From Phycisphaerae bacterium (GTDB lineage Bacteria > Planctomycetota > Phycisphaerae > UBA1845): DNA of 5,441 nt. A program made the position numbers and the translations under genes. Each line of letters opens with the position of its first letter. Within the stretch, counting starts at the first letter, position 1. Of this stretch, positions 1 to 5,441 are shown in pieces. The stretch covers positions 1-5,441 of the forward strand of contig JANQGB010000320.1 of the NCBI GenBank assembly GCA_028277545.1, in the 5' to 3' direction. The notes beneath the pieces are model-generated. The model saw only the letters and a list, made by a program, of their open reading frames with translations. It ran no database searches and was not told the DNA's origin.

Positions 1-8
1 GCCGATGC

Positions 9-3000
9 CTACTTTGCCATGATCGCCGAAGCGAAGGCCGTCTTCTTCAGGTCCTTCTCGTCGTGCAGAAACAACCGCACGTCCTCGTAGCCGCGATGCG
101 TGCGCCGGACACTCACTCGCGGGTACTGCCCGTAGATGGGCAGATCCGTCCGCTCGTCGAAGGTCTTGATGGCCAACTCACGCCGCAGTCGGCCTTCATC
201 GAAGGTGTTCAGCGCCGTCCGGATGGTCAGGTCAAGCGCCCGGCTCCCCCGTGTTCTTGCGTGACAGAACCACGGCGATTTGCTGCCGCTCGCCTTGACC
301 TCCACCCTCGACTGGCTTTTCCAGTCGGTGGGCTTGAACTCGCCGGCGTTCTCGATGGCGTCGATGATCCATTCGAGAACTGCGGGATCCCACGCGGCCC
401 GCTTGCCGCGGTGGTCCAGATGCTCCTCGAGGTGCCAGTGTCGCCCGTCTCGCTGCCAGGGCATTTGGGTCGAGTCGCCCAGATCCACCGGACCGCCGAG
501 TTCAGTCTCGAGTTCCTGCTGCCGCCGGGCGTCGAACACTGCCCGCTCGACCACCGGCCCCGCCTCGAGGACCGGTCGCAGCACCCGGCCGGTGTGGGAC
601 GTCTTGCATCGTGCCACCGCCTCCGGCGTGCCGGCAATCACCACCTCGCCCCCGCCAGCACCTGCTTCCGGCCCCAGATCAATGACGTGATCAGCGGTCT
701 TGATGACGTCGAGGTTGTGTTCAATGCAGACCACCGTGTTGCCCAAGTCGACGAGCCGGTGCAGCACGGCCAGCAGCTTCTTGAGATCGTCAAAATGCAG
801 CCCCGTTGTGGGCTCGTCGAGGATGTAGAGCGTCTTGCCCGTCGAGGGACGTCCCAGTTCCGCGGCCAGTTTGACACGCTGGGCTTCGCCGCCCGAGAGC
901 GTGGGGGCGGACTGTCCCAGAGGCAGGTAGCCCAGTCCGACGTCGTCGAGCATCTGCAACATCCGGGCGACGCGGGGCACGTTGGCAAAATGTTCCAAGG
1001 CCTCGGCCACTCTCATCCGCAGCACGTCGGCGATGTTCCTGCCCTTGTAGCGAATGTCGAGCGTCTCCCGAACATAGCGGGTACCGCCACAGCTTTCGCA
1101 TTCGACCCATACATCCGGCAGGAAGTGCATCTCGATGCAGCGCTGGCCCATGCCGAAGCACGCCTCACAGCGTCCACCCGACCGATTGAAGCTGAACCGG
1201 TTGGCGGAGTAGCCCCGCACCTTCGAATCCGGCAACTGGGCGAACAACTCGCGAACGGCATCGAAACCGCCGGTATAGGTGGCGGGATTGCTCGACGGGC
1301 TGTTGCCTATCGGTGATTGGTCTACGTTAATGACCTTATCTACGTGCTCAACACCGCGGATGCCCTCGTGCGCTCCCGGAACCAGCCGAGCCCGATGGAT
1401 TCTGGCCGCCAGGGCGTTGTAGAGAATCGAGTTAACCAGCGTGCTCTTGCCGCTGCCTGACACCCCGGTCACCGCGGTGAAGCGCCCCAGCGGAAAGGCG
1501 ACGTCGACTTCCCGCAAGTTGTGCTGACAGGCGCCATCAACCGTCAGCCAACTATCCGGCACTTTGTCTTCCTTGACAGCGCGCCGGTTAGACGGCACCG
1601 GGATCGACTCCTTGTTGGCCAGGTACTTTCCGGTGAGTGACGCCCGCCGGCGGCGCAACTGCGTGGGCGTTGCCTGGGCGACGACTCTGCCACCTTCGCT
1701 GCCCGCCCCCGGCCCGAAGTCCAGGACGCCATCGGCGTTGTCGATCACCTCTCGGTCGTGCTCGACAAGAAGTAGAGTGTTGCCCAGGTCCCGCAACTTG
1801 TTCAGCGCGGCGATCAAGCGCCGGTTGTCGCGGGCGTGCAGGCCGATGGTGGGCTCGTCCAGTACGTAGAGCACGCCGGTGAGCCCGCTGCCGATCTGCG
1901 ACGCCAGCCGAATCCGCTGCGACTCCCCGCCTGAGAGCGTTGCGGCCGAGCGGTCCAAGGTCACGTACTCCAGACCGACGTCCACCAGGAAACGAACCCG
2001 CGAGATGATCTCGTGCAGCAATTCGCCGGCCACACGCCGCTGCCGGCGGTCCAGGCGTAGCCCTTTGAAGAAGACCAGCGCCGCGTCCAAGGGCAGGCAA
2101 CCGATTTCGCGCATGGTCTTGCCGAACAACCGTACCGAGCGGGCTTCGGGCCGAAGCCGGCTACCGCCGCAGGCCTCGCAAGGCACCTCGGTGACCAGCT
2201 CCTCGAGCCGTTTGCGGTACTGCCAACTCACCCGCGTTGCCCGGTCGATGGTCGGGAAGAAGCCCCGCCAGCGAAAACGCAGGCCCTGCCAGGGGCCGCC
2301 GTCGTCTGGCAGCGCAATCCACTCCTCGCCGCAGCCCTGGAGAATCGCCAGCCGCTGGGCCTCGGTCAGCCGGCTCCAGGACAGGTCCGGGCTGAAGCCC
2401 ACGTGGTCTGCCAGGGCCCGGACCATGGCCGACAGCCAACCGTCGCTGGACTCGAGCTCCTCGGGCGACCACCCTGCCAGCGCACCCTCGAGTAGCGATC
2501 GCGTGGGATGCACCGCTATGGCTGACGGCGCCGCGCCCTTCTGAGTGCCCAGGCCTTCGCAGGAGTTGCACCAGCCCAGTCGCGAGTTGAAAGAGAAGTG
2601 ATGCGGCGTGAGTTCCTCGTAGCTCTTGCCGCACTCGTCGCAGGACAGGTGCTGCGAGAAGCGGAGTTCCTCGTCCCTGCCCGAGGTCTGGCCATCATCG
2701 TGGAGGACCTGGACGCCTATAACCCCGTTGCCGGCGGCCAGCCCCTGCTCGACGCTATCGGCCAGGCGGGCCGCCTGACGCTTCCGCACGACCACCCGGT
2801 CCACGACCAGCTCCACGACGTGCCGCCGGCGGGCACTCACATCGATGTCCTCGTCAAGCTGATGAACCACGCCGTCAACGCGAACACGCGTGTAGCCGTT
2901 GGCCCGCTCCCGCAGGAAGAGCTGCTCGTAAGTCTCGCCCGTCGCCCGCTCTACCGGAGCCAGCACCAAGGCCCGCCGGCCTTCTCCCAAGGCCAGGACC

Positions 3001-4556
3001 TTTTCAACAATCTCGTCGGCCGATTGCGTGCCGATGGGGACGTCGCACCTGGGGCAATGTGGTACTCCCAGGCGAGCCGCCAGGATGCGCAGGTAGTCGT
3101 AGACTTCCGTCACCGTGCCCACAGTCGAACGGGGCGACTTGGCGGCCGCTTTCTGCTCGATGGCTATGGCTGGCGACAATCCGTAAACGTGGTCCACGCG
3201 CGGCTTCTCAACCTGCGTCAGGAACTGGCGGGCATAGGCACTCAGCGATTCCACGTAGCGCCGCTGACCTTCGGCATATACGGTATCCAGGGCGAAGCTG
3301 CTCTTGCCACTTCCGGACGGCCCGCTGCACACCGTTGTTTTGCCGCGCGGCACCTCGACAGTAATGTCCTGCAGGTTGTGTTGTTTGGCGCCCACCACCG
3401 TAATCGCCTTGGTTCCACCGGACCGCCTGGCGGTCCTGCCGTTAGCCCGGCTGCGGCTACTGGTGGTGAGCTTCTCACGACGGGGCTGGAGGACGTCCTT
3501 CAGCGCCTGGCCAGTGTGGCTTCTCCGCGAGCGAGCCACCTTCTCCGGCGTGCCCTGGGCAACGATCCTGCCACCTGCGTCGCCGCCCTCCGGGCCCAGG
3601 TCGATTATCCAGTCGGCCGTCTTGACCACGTCCAGGTTGTGCTCGATGACCACCACGGTGTTGCCCGCATCGACGAAGCCGTGCAGCACATCGAGCAGCT
3701 TCTTGATGTCGGCGAAGTGCAGGCCGGTGGTCGGCTCGTCGAGCAGGTAGAGGGTTCGCCCGGTGGATTTCTTGACCAGCTCCCGAGCCAGCTTGATCCG
3801 CTGCGCCTCGCCGCCCGAAAGCGTAGTCGACGACTGCCCCAGCTTGACGTAGTCCAGCCCGACGTCGTGCAGAGTCCGCAACATGCGGGCTATCTTGGGT
3901 ATGTTGGCGAAGTGCTCCAATGCCTCCTGAACGTCCATGTTGAGCACGTCGGCGATGGACCTGCCCTTGTAGAGAATCTGCAGCGTCTCGCGGCTGAATC
4001 TCTTGCTGTCGCACACCGGGCAGGGCACCCAGATGTCGGCCAGGAAGTCCATCTCCATGCGGTTGGCGCCGTTACCCTCGCAGGCTTCGCATCGCCCGCC
4101 GCCCTTCTTGCCGGTGGCCACGTTGAAGCTGAATCGGCCGGGCTTATAGCCCCGCACCTTGGCGTCGGGCAGCTTGGCGTACAGCGACCGAATCTCATCG
4201 AACACCTTGATATAGGTCGCGGGGTTCGACCGCGGCGTCCGACCGATTGCGGTCTGATCGATATCGATGACCTTGTCGAGGTGCTCGGTGCCATCAATGC
4301 GCTCGTGCCGGCCAGGATCAACCTTCTCCGCCCCGTTAAGATCACGGGCTAACGTCTCGCGAACGATGTCATTGACCAGCGAAGACTTGCCGGAGCCGGA
4401 AACACCGGTAACGCAAACGAATCGCGCCAGCGGAATCGAGACATCAATCCCCTTGAGATTATTCTGCGCAGCACCAACAACAGTAAGCCAATGAAGCTCA
4501 CCATCGTCAGGCGAAGCGGCCGGAGCCGCCGCGATGTTGGTGCGCTTACGCTTCAT
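9..4556 (-). CDS. uvrA: Giant UvrA-type excinuclease subunit A with three ABC modules (C-half + complete UvrA + C-terminal extension)
   Basis: UvrA is the damage-sensing ABC ATPase of nucleotide excision repair; it scans DNA as a dimer and loads UvrB. This 1515-residue protein is far longer than ordinary UvrA (about 940). Residues 23-357 form an ABC-II half: Walker A 51-59, zinc module C156/C159/C179/C182, signature LSGGEAQRIKLA 246-257, Walker B LYLLDEPTTGLH 269-280, H-loop His306. A basic linker (358-383) leads to a complete UvrA: ABC-I (384-990) with Walker A 411-420, a UvrB-binding-type insertion about 500-635, zinc module C639/C642/C663/C666, an extra CxxC at 793-796, signature 874-885, Walker B 895-907 and His933; then ABC-II (1001-1330) with Walker A 1031-1039, C1130/C1133/C1153/C1156, signature 1220-1231, Walker B 1243-1254 and His1280. 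Residues 1331-1515 are a non-ABC extension. No key ATPase residue is missing. The ATG at 4556 is the only sensible start: the next Met is residue 167, beyond Walker A. The stop is TAG. I infer that it works with the upstream ABC-I half gene. Confidence 0.96.
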   Translation of the reverse strand: MKRKRTNIAAAPAASPDDGELHWLTVVGAAQNNLKGIDVSIPLARFVCVTGVSGSGKSSLVNDIVRETLARDLNGAEKVDPGRHERIDGTEHLDKVIDIDQTAIGRTPRSNPATYIKVFDEIRSLYAKLPDAKVRGYKPGRFSFNVATGKKGGGRCEACEGNGANRMEMDFLADIWVPCPVCDSKRFSRETLQILYKGRSIADVLNMDVQEALEHFANIPKIARMLRTLHDVGLDYVKLGQSSTTLSGGEAQRIKLARELVKKSTGRTLYLLDEPTTGLHFADIKKLLDVLHGFVDAGNTVVVIEHNLDVVKTADWIIDLGPEGGDAGGRIVAQGTPEKVARSRRSHTGQALKDVLQPRREKLTTSSRSRANGRTARRSGGTKAITVVGAKQHNLQDITVEVPRGKTTVCSGPSGSGKSSFALDTVYAEGQRRYVESLSAYARQFLTQVEKPRVDHVYGLSPAIAIEQKAAAKSPRSTVGTVTEVYDYLRILAARLGVPHCPRCDVPIGTQSADEIVEKVLALGEGRRALVLAPVERATGETYEQLFLRERANGYTRVRVDGVVHQLDEDIDVSARRRHVVELVVDRVVVRKRQAARLADSVEQGLAAGNGVIGVQVLHDDGQTSGRDEELRFSQHLSCDECGKSYEELTPHHFSFNSRLGWCNSCEGLGTQKGAAPSAIAVHPTRSLLEGALAGWSPEELESSDGWLSAMVRALADHVGFSPDLSWSRLTEAQRLAILQGCGEEWIALPDDGGPWQGLRFRWRGFFPTIDRATRVSWQYRKRLEELVTEVPCEACGGSRLRPEARSVRLFGKTMREIGCLPLDAALVFFKGLRLDRRQRRVAGELLHEIISRVRFLVDVGLEYVTLDRSAATLSGGESQRIRLASQIGSGLTGVLYVLDEPTIGLHARDNRRLIAALNKLRDLGNTLLLVEHDREVIDNADGVLDFGPGAGSEGGRVVAQATPTQLRRRRASLTGKYLANKESIPVPSNRRAVKEDKVPDSWLTVDGACQHNLREVDVAFPLGRFTAVTGVSGSGKSTLVNSILYNALAARIHRARLVPGAHEGIRGVEHVDKVINVDQSPIGNSPSSNPATYTGGFDAVRELFAQLPDSKVRGYSANRFSFNRSGGRCEACFGMGQRCIEMHFLPDVWVECESCGGTRYVRETLDIRYKGRNIADVLRMRVAEALEHFANVPRVARMLQMLDDVGLGYLPLGQSAPTLSGGEAQRVKLAAELGRPSTGKTLYILDEPTTGLHFDDLKKLLAVLHRLVDLGNTVVCIEHNLDVIKTADHVIDLGPEAGAGGGEVVIAGTPEAVARCKTSHTGRVLRPVLEAGPVVERAVFDARRQQELETELGGPVDLGDSTQMPWQRDGRHWHLEEHLDHRGKRAAWDPAVLEWIIDAIENAGEFKPTDWKSQSRVEVKASGSKSPWFCHARTRGSRALDLTIRTALNTFDEGRLRRELAIKTFDERTDLPIYGQYPRVSVRRTHRGYEDVRLFLHDEKDLKKTAFASAIMAK
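567..1556 (-). repeat. Diverged intragenic duplication, second ABC-II copy (partner at 3486-4490)
   Basis: This segment encodes residues 1001-1330 of the large UvrA. It is collinear with residues 23-357 (3486-4490): WLTV start, Walker A, SNPATY, KVRGY, RFSFN, CEAC zinc module, RETL-x-I-x-YKGR, HFANVP/HFANIP, signature, DEPTTGLHF and EHNLDV. The copies are also recognisably similar at DNA level around the CEAC and YKGR regions but have diverged widely, so the duplication is old and not a recent assembly or recombination product. Confidence 0.85.
3486..4490 (-). repeat. Diverged intragenic duplication, first ABC-II copy (partner at 567-1556)
   Basis: This segment encodes residues 23-357, the ABC-II half that opens the large protein with no ABC-I before it in the same chain. 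Unlike the second copy it keeps the usual IGRTPRSNPATY motif and carries a few extra residues (ATGKK type) just before its zinc module. Its natural ABC-I partner is the half encoded by the gene ending at 5156. Confidence 0.85.
4546..4556 (-). other. Stop-start overlap, likely translational coupling
   Basis: The 158-residue gene ends with TAA at 4548-4546, and the large uvrA starts with ATG at 4556-4554, an 11-bp overlap in different frames. The sequence just before the ATG (CCCGGACCCGAA) has no good Shine-Dalgarno match. Initiation by ribosomes finishing the upstream gene is therefore a reasonable inference. Confidence 0.5.
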
Positions 4557-5022
4557 TTCGGGTCCGGGATGTTTCGGTCACTGGGCCAGCATGCTCCGAC
4601 CACCAGTCCTGCGAATACTCGCCTTTGGACACCATCACGCAGGCATCATCGCATCCGCTTTGTGTGTCCAGGTACGCATGGCACGGTCCGTCGCTACGGG
4701 CCACGCGGTCGATCTTGTCCGCAACCTCCAGCCAGCCATCGTCAGACATACGCCACTCGAACTCGGCACCGGCTGCTCTGTTCCCGACACAGCGAACGCA
4801 CTCCGGCAAACCACAGGGAAGGGCTGCAACGTGCACACCTCCATGCACGGCAAGGAACGGAAGCGTGTGCAGGAGCACGCTCGTACTCTCCGGGTCGTTC
4901 AGCCCTCGCAAGATCGCCGCCAACTCCGCCATCGGCTCACCCAACCCGGATATCAGAACGACGTCGCCAACGTCGCCCCACCCAGTGAAGAAGCCCAACT
5001 CCAAACGCCCCTGCTCAGCCAA
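4546..5022 (-). CDS. Hypothetical protein, 158 residues, family not recognised
   Basis: I do not recognise this family. The protein is soluble-looking, with no signal peptide or membrane segment. It has a hydrophobic strand-like start (FFTGWGDVGDVVLISG), a short helix around residues 30-41, a hydrophobic segment 49-68, six cysteines (C70, C75, C78, C114, C124, C128), a likely helix 93-110, and a C-terminal block with GPCHAYLD and VMVSKGEYSQDWW. The balanced, protein-like composition, together with codons that differ in style from the antisense shadows, argues that it is real. Its TAA stop lies 11 bp inside the downstream uvrA start, which suggests translational coupling. The start is uncertain. 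TTG at 5022 follows an in-frame TGA by one codon, with a GAGGA directly adjacent and no proper spacing. TTG codons at residues 7 and 9, or ATG at residue 31 (4932), are alternatives, though the ATG would remove the strand-like N-terminus. Nothing in it resembles an ATPase, transposase or intein. Its link with DNA repair is positional only. Confidence 0.72.
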   Translation of the reverse strand: MAEQGRLELGFFTGWGDVGDVVLISGLGEPMAELAAILRGLNDPESTSVLLHTLPFLAVHGGVHVAALPCGLPECVRCVGNRAAGAEFEWRMSDDGWLEVADKIDRVARSDGPCHAYLDTQSGCDDACVMVSKGEYSQDWWSEHAGPVTETSRTRNEA

Positions 5023-5155
5023 TCCTCATCTCAACGCTTCTCAATTCTCAGTTCTCAATTAACAACTCGGAGATTCGAATCACCAATTCGTCGTCCCCAT
5101 CCCAGCGCACCGTCCACCAGCAGCGCCAAGCTTCCCACTTCCCACTTCTAACTTC
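5023..5155. other. Intergenic gap between the UvrA half gene and the 158-residue gene
   Basis: This is the only non-coding stretch of note in the window. It holds most of the right-hand heptamer array, a 66-bp spacer (5065-5130) and the left-hand array. The spacer contains a perfect 10-bp palindrome, GATTCGAATC, at 5072-5081. I see no convincing -35/-10 promoter, no GC-rich hairpin followed by a T-run on the minus strand, and no terminal inverted repeats of an insertion sequence. Whether the three genes form one transcript cannot be decided from this sequence. Confidence 0.6.
5037..5064. repeat. Second heptanucleotide array, three units plus one degenerate
   Basis: The plus-strand units are CTTCTCA, ATTCTCA and GTTCTCA, followed by a decayed ATTAACA. 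The core TTCTCA is shared with one unit of the array at 5131-5165, so the two probably belong to the same repeat type (GAANTGA on the minus strand). The array ends about 14 bp upstream of the putative TTG start of the 158-residue gene. It is clearly more A+T-rich than the flanking genes. Confidence 0.75.
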
Positions 5156-5165
5156 TCACTTCCCC
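5131..5165. repeat. Heptanucleotide tandem array, five units
   Basis: Five consecutive 7-bp units are visible on the plus strand: CTTCCCA, CTTCCCA, CTTCTAA, CTTCTCA, CTTCCCC. Read on the minus strand the unit is GAAGTGR-like and purine-rich. The array overlaps the last codons and the TGA stop of the upstream UvrA half gene. It is similar in class to the short tandemly repeated heptamers known from cyanobacterial intergenic regions, but I cannot assign it to a named family. Confidence 0.8.
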
Positions 5166-5441
5166 CGCGTCGGCACCGGCCGTCGCTTGGCCGGCACGGG
5201 AATCTCCTCCCGCCCGCTAAGGTAGGCCCCGGTAACCGACTCCTTGCAGCGAGCCACCTTGCGGATGTCGCCCTGCACGACGACCTTACCCCCGCGCGCG
5301 CCCGGCCCCGGACCGAAATCGACGATCACGTCGGCCGACTGCATGGTCTCCTCGTCGTGCTCGACGACGATGACCGTGTTGCCCATGTCACGCAGCCTGA
5401 GCAGCGAATCCAGCAGGCGCCGATTGTCGCGGGCGTGCAGG
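5156..5441 (-). CDS. uvrA: UvrA-type N-terminal half (ABC-I), 3' end only; 5' part lies beyond the window
   Basis: Ninety-four residues are visible before a TGA stop at 5158-5156. They start at LHARDN, just after the Walker B DEP of a UvrA ABC-I module, and continue through the H-loop (NTVIVVEHDEE), DFGPGPGARGG, SVTGAYLSG and the hinge EEIPVPAKRR. This is the same order as residues 906-992 of the large downstream protein, so the assignment to ABC-I is firm. In an ordinary UvrA the chain continues about ten residues later into the second ABC half. Here it ends with PVPTRGK. The missing C-terminal half appears at the start of the 1515-residue gene, in a different reading frame 599 bp downstream. 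Either this gene encodes a stand-alone half UvrA that pairs with the downstream protein, or it is the broken front part of a formerly fused gene. The stop codon lies inside a heptanucleotide array. Confidence 0.9.
   Translation of the reverse strand, partial: LHARDNRRLLDSLLRLRDMGNTVIVVEHDEETMQSADVIVDFGPGPGARGGKVVVQGDIRKVARCKESVTGAYLSGREEIPVPAKRRPVPTRGK

Noticed and set aside
63..1316. 417-codon open frame on the plus strand
   Set aside because: It is antisense to the second ABC-II half and the extension of uvrA; the composition is that of a shadow frame, with no family resemblance.
2598..4352. 584-codon open frame on the plus strand, antisense to uvrA
   Set aside because: It lies entirely opposite conserved UvrA motifs. 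Its product has no recognisable domain, and its openness is explained by G+C-rich third positions on the coding strand.
5072..5081. Palindrome GATTCGAATC as an operator
   Set aside because: It is perfect but only 10 bp and single, with no nearby promoter that I can identify. It is recorded in the gap entry without a function.
4534..5151. 205-codon plus-strand frame across the 158-residue gene and the gap
   Set aside because: It runs through the heptamer arrays and opposite the more protein-like minus-strand frame. The sequence is low in recognisable structure.
4557..5155. Intein, group I/II intron or insertion sequence splitting uvrA
   Set aside because: The inserted stretch encodes no transposase, maturase or homing endonuclease motifs and shows no terminal inverted repeats. 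Both flanking frames end or begin with their own stop or start, so no splicing signature is seen.
4557..5155. Programmed frameshift joining the two UvrA parts
   Set aside because: The parts are 599 bp apart, with stops in between in all relevant frames. A slip of one or two bases could not join them.
5037..5165. CRISPR array
   Set aside because: Units are only 7 bp and directly adjacent, with no unique spacers between units and no cas genes in view.

Overview
The window is G+C-rich, and every gene I can support lies on the minus strand. It holds one very large excinuclease ABC subunit A gene (UvrA), the 3' end of a second UvrA-type gene upstream of it, and a small gene of unknown family wedged between them. 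Four-ABC 'giant' UvrA proteins, two UvrA units fused head to tail with a C-terminal extension, are known to me mainly from Planctomycetes. Several sequence signatures here fit that group as I remember it: GNGANRMEMDFLADIW in the first ABC-II module, IGNSPSSNPATY in the second, and a Trp-rich C-terminal extension. A planctomycete or close relative is therefore the best guess, but this rests on recall and not on a search.

Layout in transcription order, right to left. (1) 5441-5156: the last 94 residues of a UvrA N-terminal half (ABC-I). They run from the LHARDN region just after the Walker B glutamate, through the H-loop, to the IPVP hinge, and then stop. (2) 5155-5023: a 133-bp gap with two short heptanucleotide arrays (consensus GAANTGA read on the minus strand). 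The right-hand array overlaps the stop codon of the upstream gene, and the left-hand array ends about 14 bp before the next gene. (3) 5022-4546: a 158-residue protein of unknown function. (4) 4556-9: a 1515-residue UvrA that overlaps the end of the 158-residue gene by 11 bp. In order it contains a UvrA C-terminal half (ABC-II), a basic linker, a complete second UvrA (ABC-I with a UvrB-binding insertion, hinge, ABC-II) and a 185-residue extension.

Read together, the upstream half gene and the 1515-residue gene add up to the four ABC modules of a giant tandem UvrA. The chain is interrupted in the hinge between the first and second ABC modules, and about 600 bp containing an unrelated-looking gene sits in the break. 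Both sides keep intact motifs, and the downstream part has its own ATG coupled to the preceding gene. The simplest reading is a working split protein, a quarter plus three quarters, taking part in nucleotide excision repair: damage search on DNA and loading of UvrB. A recently broken gene is the alternative. Long plus-strand reading frames across the UvrA gene are antisense shadows of its G+C-rich codons.
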